Shown in pieces: positions 1 to 8,055 of a stretch of 64,000 nt of DNA. A model generated the notes under the pieces. It was not told where the DNA came from and searched no databases. It saw only the letters and a program-made list of their open reading frames with translations. Where the stretch lies: assembly GCA_964586425.1 (NCBI GenBank), contig CAZPHI010000005.1:1-64000 (forward strand). The letters run 5' to 3'. This stretch comes from CAZPHI01 sp964586425. GTDB lineage: Bacteria > Bacillota > Clostridia > Lachnospirales > Lachnospiraceae. Both the position numbers and the translations under genes were made by a program. How positions within the stretch are numbered: the first letter of the stretch is position 1; each line of letters begins with the position of its first letter.

Positions 1-58
1 TAATGTGAATATTAATCTATAAGAAAACTAATAATAAAGCATAAAAAGGGGTGAATAT

Positions 59-1456
59 ATGTTATCGAAACAGTTAGATGTTAACGTGGATAAGATAAAA
101 AATAGTCTTAGAGTCGATAAGAACTTTGATATTATATATCGTACAATTGATTTGAAAAAACGTAAAGCAGCATTCTTCTTTATAGATGGATTTGTTAAGG
201 ATGACATTATGGAGAAAGTGATTGAGTTTTTATATTCGTTAGATGATACCGCATTTGAAACTGTGCATAAACTAATGAAATCAGGAATACCATATGTAGA
301 AGCTGATATCTGCGATAGTTATGAACAGATAACAACACAGGTTTTATCCGGCGTAGTAGTGCTGGTTGCAGACGGATTAAATCAGGCAATTATGATAGAT
401 TGTAGAACTTATCCATCTAGAAGTGTTGAGGAACCGTGGAAAGACAGGGTGCTTAGGGGCTCAAGAGATGGTTTTGTTGAAACTGTGATTAGTAATATGG
501 CTTTGATTAGAAGAAGAATTCGTGATCCACAGCTTTCGTTTGAGCCTTATACTATTGGTGAACGCTCAAAAACAGACGTAATATTAACTTATATTGCAGA
601 TGTAGCAGATGAAAAACTAGTACAAAAGATAAGAGACAAATTGAATAATATAAAAGTATCATCACTTACTATGAATATCCAAAGTCTTGCTGAATGCTTG
701 CTGGGACGGAATATAATAAGCCCACTGCCAAAATACAAATATTCAGAGAGACCAGATACCGCTGCAGCTTCGTTATATAGTGGTAATATTATTCTGATTG
801 TCGATAATTCACCAGCTGTAATGATTCTTCCGACAAGTATATTCGATGTTGAAGAGGAAGCGGATGATTATTATTTTCCACCCGTGGTTGGAACGTATCT
901 TAGACTTTCTAGAACAGTGATAACTATAACAGCGATGTTCTTGACGCCTGTATGGTTTTTGCTAATGAATTATCCGGATATGATTCCTTCGTGGTTGTCA
1001 TTTATTACAATTAGCGATGAAATAACAGTTCCAATATTGCTGCAGCTAATTTTGCTTGAATTTGCAATCGATGGATTAAGATTAGCGGCTGTCAATACAC
1101 CCAATATGCTTTCGACACCACTTAGTGTAATTGCTGGTATTGTAGTTGGTGAATATGCAGTAAGCAGTGGATGGTTCAATAGTGAAAGCCTGTTATACAC
1201 AGCAGTAATCACCCTTGCAACATATAGTCAGCCTAGTTTTGAGATGGGATATGCAATCAAATTCTTTAGATTATTCAATCTATTGTTAACAGCAATAGCT
1301 GGAATATGGGGATTTGTCATTGCAACAATAGGTGGACTTTTGTGTATTATATATAATAAAACGGTATCTGGTAGATGTTTTTTATACCCGCTAATTCCTT
1401 TCGATGGCCGCATGCTTATTCGAAAGCTTATTAGACTTGATATCAAGAAAGTATAA
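59..1456 (+). CDS. GerA family spore germination protein
   Basis: A 465-residue protein of the GerA/SpoVAF (spore germination KA) family, whose members are A subunits of nutrient germinant receptors in the spore inner membrane. The N-terminal ~280 residues are soluble. The C-terminal third holds about five membrane segments, starting near VVGTYLRLSRT and continuing through ITVPILLQLILLEFAIDGLR. Length is near the usual 460-530. The start follows a GGGGTG site. No gerB or gerC partner lies downstream; metY follows, so any partner must be upstream of the window or the gene is solitary. The family call is firm; a role in germination of this organism is inferred. Confidence 0.88.
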   Translation: MLSKQLDVNVDKIKNSLRVDKNFDIIYRTIDLKKRKAAFFFIDGFVKDDIMEKVIEFLYSLDDTAFETVHKLMKSGIPYVEADICDSYEQITTQVLSGVVVLVADGLNQAIMIDCRTYPSRSVEEPWKDRVLRGSRDGFVETVISNMALIRRRIRDPQLSFEPYTIGERSKTDVILTYIADVADEKLVQKIRDKLNNIKVSSLTMNIQSLAECLLGRNIISPLPKYKYSERPDTAAASLYSGNIILIVDNSPAVMILPTSIFDVEEEADDYYFPPVVGTYLRLSRTVITITAMFLTPVWFLLMNYPDMIPSWLSFITISDEITVPILLQLILLEFAIDGLRLAAVNTPNMLSTPLSVIAGIVVGEYAVSSGWFNSESLLYTAVITLATYSQPSFEMGYAIKFFRLFNLLLTAIAGIWGFVIATIGGLLCIIYNKTVSGRCFLYPLIPFDGRMLIRKLIRLDIKKV

Positions 1457-1502
1457 CAAAGGTAATTTCTAGAATATATTGGAATATTTACAATTAATCC
1501 TA

Positions 1503-1531
1503 TCGACAAAGTAGGAATAGTATAATATAAT
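1503..1531 (+). promoter_or_regulatory. Candidate sigma-A promoter of metY
   Basis: A TCGACA -35 element (1503-1508) and a TATAAT -10 element (1526-1531) are separated by 17 bp, ending about 40 bp before the metY start. A second overlapping TATAAT begins at 1521. Confidence 0.5.
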
Positions 1532-1570
1532 TCATATCAAGTTAGTAGTAAATAAAAATACGGAGGAAGT

Positions 1571-2905
1571 GTGATAGATAAGAGCAATCTTTATCAATAT
1601 CATGCGACAAATACTATGGAAAATAATTATAAGTTTGAGACACTTCAATTACATGTAGGACAGGAGAATCCTGATCCAGTTACAGATGCAAGAGCAGTAC
1701 CTATCTATCAGACATCTTCATATGTATTTAGAAATTGTGAGCATGCAGCAGCAAGATTTGGACTTAGTGATGCTGGTAATATATACGGAAGACTTACTAA
1801 TCCAACAGAAGATGTATTTGAACAAAGAATAGCGGCGCTTGAAGGCGGAGTTGCAGCACTTGCAGTAGCATCAGGTGCAGCTGCGATTGCATATACATTC
1901 GAAAACCTTGCTCAGAATGGTGATTCAATAGTTGCTTTTGATAATATATATGGTGGAACGTATAATTTTCTAGCACATACATTTACTCAGTTTGGAGTTA
2001 ATACAACATTTGTTAAGCCATCTGATTATGAAGGCTTAGAAGCAGCTATTAAGGATAACACTAAAGCAGTATTCATTGAGACACTTGGTAATCCTAACTC
2101 GGAAGTAACTGATATAAGAAAAGTGGCAGAGATTGCACATAAGCATAATATTCCGCTTGTTGTTGACAATACATTCGCAACACCTTATCTGGTCAGACCA
2201 ATTGAATATGGTGCTGATATCGTTGTACATTCTGCTACAAAATTCATTGGTGGACATGGAACTACAATTGGTGGTGTAATTGTTGACAGTGGCAACTTTG
2301 ACTGGGAGGCATCTAACAAATTCGCATCACTTACAGAGCCTAATCCAAGTTATCATGGAATTAGTTTTACAAAGGCAGTGGGAAGAGCAGCATTTGTAAC
2401 GAAGATTAGAGCGATTCTCTTAAGAGATACAGGTGCAACAATATCACCAATTCATTCGTTTATATTCCTTCAGGGACTTGAAACACTTTCGCTTAGAGTT
2501 GAAAGACATGTAACTAATGCATTAAAGGTAGTAGATTATCTATCAAAACATCCACAGGTTGATAAAGTTAATCATCCTTCAGTAAGTACTGATGAGGAGC
2601 AACAAAGACTTTATAAGGAGTATTTTCCTAATGGTGGTGGTTCAATATTCACATTCGAAGTAAAGGGAAGTGAAGATGATGCTAAAGCATTTATCGATAA
2701 TCTGAAATTATTCTCATTACTTGCTAATGTTGCGGATGTTAAGTCGTTAGTTATTCATCCAGCCTCAACTACACATTCTCAGCTTAGCAAAGATGAGTTG
2801 CTAGAGCAAGGAATTAAGCCTAATACGATTAGACTTTCAATTGGTATTGAACATATTGATGATATTATTGCTGATCTTGACAGAGGATTTGCTGCAATAA
2901 AATAG
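1571..2905 (+). CDS. metY: O-acetylhomoserine sulfhydrylase (PLP enzyme)
   Basis: Cys/Met metabolism PLP-dependent enzyme that would make homocysteine from O-acetylhomoserine and sulfide. The PLP lysine is in HSATKFIGGH near residue 225, and the N-terminal motif YQTSSYVFRN and the GRLTNPT motif are present. At ~430-444 residues it has the length of MetY rather than the shorter cystathionine synthases. The listed GTG start has GGAGGA only 3-4 nt upstream; an ATG at 1616 (MENNYKFETLQ) is the more familiar N-terminus but lacks a ribosome site, so the start is uncertain. It precedes cysK and a serine acetyltransferase gene, giving a sulfur-assimilation cluster. Confidence 0.9.
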   Translation: MIDKSNLYQYHATNTMENNYKFETLQLHVGQENPDPVTDARAVPIYQTSSYVFRNCEHAAARFGLSDAGNIYGRLTNPTEDVFEQRIAALEGGVAALAVASGAAAIAYTFENLAQNGDSIVAFDNIYGGTYNFLAHTFTQFGVNTTFVKPSDYEGLEAAIKDNTKAVFIETLGNPNSEVTDIRKVAEIAHKHNIPLVVDNTFATPYLVRPIEYGADIVVHSATKFIGGHGTTIGGVIVDSGNFDWEASNKFASLTEPNPSYHGISFTKAVGRAAFVTKIRAILLRDTGATISPIHSFIFLQGLETLSLRVERHVTNALKVVDYLSKHPQVDKVNHPSVSTDEEQQRLYKEYFPNGGGSIFTFEVKGSEDDAKAFIDNLKLFSLLANVADVKSLVIHPASTTHSQLSKDELLEQGIKPNTIRLSIGIEHIDDIIADLDRGFAAIK

Positions 2906-2981
2906 TGGAATTTTTGGATGTTATGTGTTATAAATATATGTATTAATGCAGTTGACGTGAGAGTTAACGATTGGAGATAAT

Positions 2982-3908
2982 ATGGAACGCATAGCAGAAA
3001 AATTAACAGATTTGATAGGTAATACTCCATTATTGGAATTGAATAATTATGAGAAGAGTCATCAGCTTGAGGCTTCTATTGTGGCAAAACTTGAGTATTT
3101 CAATCCACTCGGAAGCGCGAAGGACAGAGTTGCATATAGAATGATAGAGGATGCACTTAATTCAGGAATTATTAACAAAGACACAGTAATTATAGAACCA
3201 ACAAGCGGTAATACGGGTATCGGACTCGCTTTCGTTGCAGCTACATACGGAATGCATCTTATTCTTACAATGCCAGATACAATGAGCATTGAAAGAATTA
3301 AGATTGTTAAAGCACTAGGCGCAGAGGTTGTGTTATCAGAAGGTGCCAAAGGAATGCAGGGTGCAATTGACATGGCTTTATCTTTAAAAGAAAAGTATGG
3401 CAATGCATATATTCCACAGCAGTTTGAGAACAAATCAAATTCTGCAGCACATTATTCGACTACAGCTCCTGAGATATGGAAGGATACAGACGGCAATATT
3501 GATATATTTGTTGCGGGTGTAGGTACAGGCGGTACAATTACGGGCGTTGGTAAGTATTTGAAGGAAAAGAATAAGGATATTAAGATTGTTGCGGTTGAAC
3601 CGGATACTTCGGCAGTAATTTCTGGCGGTAAGGCAGGAGCACATAAGTTACAGGGGATTGGTGCAGGATTTATACCTGGCGTTCTAGATGTTAATATATT
3701 GGATGAAGTTATACCTGTAAGTGGTGAAGATGCATATAATGCAGCAAGAGAAGTTGCTAAGTTAGAAGGCGTATTTGTAGGTATATCAGCGGGTGCTGCA
3801 CTTTATGCGGCGACAATACTTGCACAAAGACCGGAGAACAAAGGAAAGCGAATCGTTGTACTATTTACTGATACTGGAGAACGCTACCTTTCAACAGACC
3901 TTTTCTAG
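2982..3908 (+). CDS. cysK: Cysteine synthase A (O-acetylserine sulfhydrylase)
   Basis: A 308-residue PLP enzyme that converts O-acetylserine and sulfide to cysteine. The Schiff-base lysine is K47 in NPLGSAKDR. The substrate loop TSGNTGIGLAF and the phosphate-binding GTGGTITG are intact. The ATG follows GGAGATAAT. It sits 76 bp after metY and 54 bp before a serine acetyltransferase gene, its usual partner, which supplies its substrate and forms the cysteine synthase complex. Confidence 0.95.
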   Translation: MERIAEKLTDLIGNTPLLELNNYEKSHQLEASIVAKLEYFNPLGSAKDRVAYRMIEDALNSGIINKDTVIIEPTSGNTGIGLAFVAATYGMHLILTMPDTMSIERIKIVKALGAEVVLSEGAKGMQGAIDMALSLKEKYGNAYIPQQFENKSNSAAHYSTTAPEIWKDTDGNIDIFVAGVGTGGTITGVGKYLKEKNKDIKIVAVEPDTSAVISGGKAGAHKLQGIGAGFIPGVLDVNILDEVIPVSGEDAYNAAREVAKLEGVFVGISAGAALYAATILAQRPENKGKRIVVLFTDTGERYLSTDLF

Positions 3909-3962
3909 ACAATATGTGGTAATATTAAGCAATATAATTATAGTGATTATGGAGATTATTTT

Positions 3963-4892
3963 ATGGCAAATACAGATGCAAAAGCAATAATTACAGCAGC
4001 TGTCGAGAAGATGGCTGATGTATATAAGAATGAAAAATTATTCGCAACCAAAGAAGGGTTACATCTTCCAAACAGAGATGAAATCATTAACATTATTAAT
4101 GATTTAAGAAGAATTATTTTTCCCGGATACTTTGGAGATGAGAATATAGCAACAACGGTTCCTGATTACTTTATAGGTGATAGTCTATCTAATATATATG
4201 AAAGACTTAAGAAACAAGTAGAATCCGCACTTATATATCAGGAAGGCTGCTGTAAGAAAAGAGAAGAAGTTCAGGAAAAGGCTATGAGAATTTGTGGCGA
4301 TTTTATTGAACAGATTCCTAATATACAGACTATGTTATTAAAAGATGTTGCAGCTGGCTTTGATGGAGACCCGGCAGCTAAGAGTAAGGAAGAGATTATC
4401 TTCTCATACCCTGGTTTATTTGCAATATATGTATATAGAATAGCACATGTACTATATGTGGAGAATGTACCATTTATTCCTAGAATTATGACAGAGTACG
4501 CCCATAGTCAGACCGGTATTGATATTAACTCTGGTGCAACAATTGGAGAATACTTCTTTATCGATCATGGTACTGGTGTCGTAATTGGTGAGACAACTAC
4601 AATTGGTAATAATGTCAAATTATATCAGGGTGTTACACTTGGTGCGCTTTCAACGAGAAGCGGACAGCAGTTGTCAGGAGTTAAGAGACATCCTACAATT
4701 GGCAATAATGTAACTATATACTCAGGTGCATCAATTCTTGGCGGTGAAACAGTGATAGGTGAAGATTCAGTTATTGGTGGTAATGCATTCATCACATCAT
4801 CGGTACCACCGTGTACTAAGGTTAGTGTTAAGACTCCTGAATTATCATTCAAGGGTCCTAAGAATGCTACATCAGGTCAGTTATTTGAATAA
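3963..4892 (+). CDS. Serine O-acetyltransferase
   Basis: A 309-residue enzyme that makes O-acetylserine for CysK. The N-terminal ~170 residues are a helical SATase domain. The C-terminal part is a left-handed beta-helix of hexapeptide repeats running from GIDINSGATIGEYFFIDHG through VVIGETTTIGNNVKLYQG to GGNAFITSSVP. The extended N-terminus is like the longer EpsC-type clostridial enzymes rather than the short Bacillus CysE. It is the last gene of the metY-cysK cluster and is followed by a strong hairpin. Confidence 0.92.
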   Translation: MANTDAKAIITAAVEKMADVYKNEKLFATKEGLHLPNRDEIINIINDLRRIIFPGYFGDENIATTVPDYFIGDSLSNIYERLKKQVESALIYQEGCCKKREEVQEKAMRICGDFIEQIPNIQTMLLKDVAAGFDGDPAAKSKEEIIFSYPGLFAIYVYRIAHVLYVENVPFIPRIMTEYAHSQTGIDINSGATIGEYFFIDHGTGVVIGETTTIGNNVKLYQGVTLGALSTRSGQQLSGVKRHPTIGNNVTIYSGASILGGETVIGEDSVIGGNAFITSSVPPCTKVSVKTPELSFKGPKNATSGQLFE

Positions 4893-4909
4893 TTAATAAT
4901 GCATAATGA

Positions 4910-4966
4910 AAAATGCTGTTATACATATGTCAGTTTTGTAAAGGACATAATGTATAGCAGCATTTT
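4910..4966. terminator. Bidirectional intrinsic terminator between cysE-like gene and degV
   Basis: A long stem pairs AAAATGCTGTTATACAT with ATGTATAGCAGCATTTT. The flanking A and T runs allow it to end both the + strand sulfur cluster and the converging degV gene. Confidence 0.75.
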
Positions 4967-5002
4967 AAGTTGATATTATATAGATTTTATATAGATATTG
5001 AA

Positions 5003-5896
5003 TTAAACGTCATATTTTTTGAGGAGACCAATTCCAAGTGGATATGGACCTGTATGAACAGCAATGGTTGCACCAATCTGGAACATTGGAAGTTCAGTAA
5101 TATGTGAATATTCACTTAACGATTTGAGAAGCATATCTTTAAAAACTAAAGCTTCATCATAATCATATCCGTATCCAATAGTTATGGTGTAATCGTCAGG
5201 TTTCTCATTATTTGATTCAAAGTAATCACGAATCTGGTGGAGAAGCTTTTCTAATGACTTCTTACGTCCACGAGTAATACCATTAGAGAAAATCTCTCCT
5301 TCTTTAAGAATAATCATTGGTTTGATGCCTAAAGTAGAAGCGGCAAGGCCTGCAAGTTTGCCGATACGACCACCATGCTTTAGATAATCGATACTACCAA
5401 CTGTGAAAAGAATTCGACCAGAAGACTTGATTCGCTCCAAATTAGCAATAGTATCCTCATAAGAGAGGCCATTCTGCTGCATTCTTACAGCTTCAAGAAC
5501 ATATAATCCCTGAAGAACAGTATCGACTGTTGAATCAATAACAGTAATCTTAGCGTCTGGATAGGTTTCTTTGACAATATCAGCAGCATTGGTTGCTGAG
5601 TTATATGAACCACTGAATTTGATTGTTATACATATGCAGATGATTGGTGTACCATTTTGTGCATATGGCATAAATGCGTCAACATAATCCTGAATTGATG
5701 GAAGAGATGACTTAGGGAATACTTTTGGTTCGTCAACCATTCTCTGATAAAAATCACGGATGCCGATTTGCTCTATCTCTTTATAATAATTCTGCTCATC
5801 AAATGAAACATAGAAAGGTACTACTTTAATATTATTCTTCTCAACTACTGATGACTCTAAATCACATGAACCATCAGATATAATCTGGTATTGCAC
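5003..5896 (-). CDS. DegV family fatty-acid-binding protein
   Basis: A 297-residue DegV protein; characterised members bind fatty acids and act in fatty acid kinase (FakB) systems. Motifs visible are the N-terminal IISDGSCDL, the FPKSSLPS segment and FSGSYNSA, which line the lipid headgroup site in the family. The start is GTG preceded by GAGGA on the minus strand. It stands alone between convergent metY-cysK-type genes and the divergent enolase, so the physiological partner is not visible. Confidence 0.9.
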   Translation of the reverse strand: MQYQIISDGSCDLESSVVEKNNIKVVPFYVSFDEQNYYKEIEQIGIRDFYQRMVDEPKVFPKSSLPSIQDYVDAFMPYAQNGTPIICICITIKFSGSYNSATNAADIVKETYPDAKITVIDSTVDTVLQGLYVLEAVRMQQNGLSYEDTIANLERIKSSGRILFTVGSIDYLKHGGRIGKLAGLAASTLGIKPMIILKEGEIFSNGITRGRKKSLEKLLHQIRDYFESNNEKPDDYTITIGYGYDYDEALVFKDMLLKSLSEYSHITELPMFQIGATIAVHTGPYPLGIGLLKKYDV

Positions 5897-6130
5897 TATA
5901 AAATCCTCTTTTCAGTTTGCTTTTTCTATTATACGTGGTTTTGAAAACTACATTAACTAGATTATAGCACAGACATATTGAATATAAAAGCTATTTTGCA
6001 AAAAATTAGAAAAAGTTTATATATTTGCGTGATGTTAGCTAATAATTTGCGTAGAAATGTTGAATAAATAACAGCATTTGACCGCAAACTAATGATGATA
6101 ATAATAAAAAATAAAGTGAGGTATTTGATA

Positions 6131-7444
6131 ATGGAACATACTATAAAAGAAGTGCGTGCAAGAGAAGTGCTTGATTCAAGGGGAAATCCAACTGTTGAGG
6201 CAGAGGTAGTGCTGATGGATGGATGCAGAGGTGTGAGTATGGTGCCTAGTGGTGCATCGACAGGAATGTATGAAGCTTGTGAATTAAGAGATAATGACGA
6301 AAAGAGATATGGAGGTAAAGGCGTTCTCAAAGCTGTAGCTAATGTGAATAATGAGATTAATACAGCCCTAATCAATATTCCATTCAAACATATAGGTGAA
6401 GTTGATGCCGTGATGATAGGACTTGATGGAACGACTAATAAGAGCAGGCTAGGGGCTAATGCTATATTGGCTGTATCATTTGCTTGTGCCAAAGCAATGG
6501 CTCTCTGCGAGAATAAGCCGCTATATAGATATCTCCATGATTATGCATTCGAGGTGTATGGATTTAAAGAAGATTACTGTATTCCTGTACCTATGATGAA
6601 TGTCCTTAATGGTGGCGCACATACCACCTCTGATGTGGATTTTCAGGAATTTATGATTATGCCTGCAGGAGCAAAAGATATTGCTCAGGGAATTCAGTGG
6701 TGTGTAGAAATCTATCATAATCTAAAGAAGATACTTATTGAAAAGCAGCTGCCAACAGGCGTGGGTGATGAAGGCGGTTTTGCACCTAATCTTGCAGGAG
6801 CTATCAATGTGTTTGAAATTCTTAATGAAGCTGTAGAAAAAACAGGATTAAAATTAGGTGAAGATATTGTGTATACAATGGATGCTGCAGCAAGCGAATT
6901 ATTCAATGATGAAACCGGTATGTATATATTCAAGGGAGAAAGCAATATCCTTGGGGTTAATGTTGTCAGGACCGGAAAAGAGCTGATAGAATATTACAGA
7001 ATGCTTACTAATCGTTTTCCAATTGCCTCAATCGAAGATGGACTTAATGAGAATGACTGGGATGGATGGAGAAAGTTGACGTTGGAATTAGGCAAGAATA
7101 TTCAGCTTGTTGGAGATGATTTGTTCGTTACTAATCAACAGAAATTATGTGAGGGTATTGAAAAAGGTTGTGCTAACGCTATACTTATAAAACCAAATCA
7201 AATTGGCTCGGTGAGTGAAACAGTTACTACAATTATTGAGGCGAAGAATAATGGCTATAATTGTGTTATGTCACATCGTTCAGGAGAAACTGGTGATACG
7301 TTCATTGCTGATTTTGCTGTAGGACTTGGAATTAATCAGATAAAGACTGGTGCGCCATGCAGAAGTGAAAGAGTTGAAAAGTATAATAGATTACTGAAAA
7401 TCTGGTCAGAACTTAATGCAATGGAGAAAATGAATAGACAATAG
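6131..7444 (+). CDS. eno: Enolase
   Basis: Phosphopyruvate hydratase of glycolysis (2-phosphoglycerate to phosphoenolpyruvate), 437 residues from the ATG at 6131, which gives the standard N-terminus MEHTIKEVRAREVLDSRGNP. All family motifs are present: GVGDEGGFAPNL, SIEDGLNENDWDGW, VGDDLFVTN, IKPNQIGSVSET and the signature SHRSGETGDTFIADF. An in-frame ATG at 6092 would add 13 residues without family support. It is monocistronic here, not with gapA-pgk-tpi-pgm. Confidence 0.95.
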   Translation: MEHTIKEVRAREVLDSRGNPTVEAEVVLMDGCRGVSMVPSGASTGMYEACELRDNDEKRYGGKGVLKAVANVNNEINTALINIPFKHIGEVDAVMIGLDGTTNKSRLGANAILAVSFACAKAMALCENKPLYRYLHDYAFEVYGFKEDYCIPVPMMNVLNGGAHTTSDVDFQEFMIMPAGAKDIAQGIQWCVEIYHNLKKILIEKQLPTGVGDEGGFAPNLAGAINVFEILNEAVEKTGLKLGEDIVYTMDAAASELFNDETGMYIFKGESNILGVNVVRTGKELIEYYRMLTNRFPIASIEDGLNENDWDGWRKLTLELGKNIQLVGDDLFVTNQQKLCEGIEKGCANAILIKPNQIGSVSETVTTIIEAKNNGYNCVMSHRSGETGDTFIADFAVGLGINQIKTGAPCRSERVEKYNRLLKIWSELNAMEKMNRQ

Positions 7445-7489
7445 GGTTGAAAAGCTTATCATTTATATGCTATTATATCTATATGAATT

Positions 7490-7512
7490 AGGGGTGGTTT
7501 AATGCCACCCCT
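7490..7512 (+). terminator. GC-rich hairpin after enolase
   Basis: AGGGGTGG pairs with CCACCCCT across a short loop. The U-run is weak (TATAATAATG), so this is either a modest terminator or a hairpin in the leader of the next gene. Confidence 0.5.
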
Positions 7513-7563
7513 ATAATAATGAATTTATAATGAATGTTATTAAGAAAGGATGGATATAAGAGT

Positions 7564-8007
7564 ATGAAGATTTCAACAAAAGGAAGATATGCACTTCGTA
7601 TCATGCTAGACCTTGCAATTAATGATAATGGCGCTTATATATCAGTGAAGGAGATTGCAAAAAGACAGGAAATATCAGAAAAGTATATGGAGCAGATTAT
7701 CTCGATATTAACAAGAGCAGGCTATGTTATTAGCGTTCGTGGAGCTCGGGGAGGATATAAGCTTTCTAAAAAACCAGAAGAATATACAGTTGGAATGATT
7801 CTTAGGTTGACAGAAGGTAGTCTTGCACCAATTGCTTGTCTTGATAGAGATATAAGCGATTGTGACAGAACATCAATATGTCCGACACTTCCTTTATGGA
7901 AGGAATTATATGAAGCTATTAATAATGTTGTGGATCATAAGACACTTGCTGATCTGGTTGAAGATAATAATAGAATTACAAGTGGTTTTGAGATGGGCAA
8001 TATCTAA
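7564..8007 (+). CDS. Rrf2 family regulator, IscR-type with three cysteines
   Basis: A 147-residue transcription regulator. The N-terminal winged helix reads MKISTKGRYALR, with the recognition region SEKYMEQIISILTRAGYV and the wing GARGGYKL. Three cysteines at C92, C100 and C106 (CLDRDISDC then DRTSIC) match the cluster-binding triad of IscR, unlike the cysteine-free CymR. Control of iron-sulfur or cysteine metabolism is therefore likely, and the sulfur genes at 1.6-4.9 kb are plausible targets. The ATG at 7564 is chosen by homology; its AAGGA site is rather far (13 nt). No iscS or nifU gene follows. Confidence 0.9.
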   Translation: MKISTKGRYALRIMLDLAINDNGAYISVKEIAKRQEISEKYMEQIISILTRAGYVISVRGARGGYKLSKKPEEYTVGMILRLTEGSLAPIACLDRDISDCDRTSICPTLPLWKELYEAINNVVDHKTLADLVEDNNRITSGFEMGNI

Positions 8008-8055
8008 AAGCATATATGATTTAATAGTGAATTGAATATGCATGGAGGCATACAT

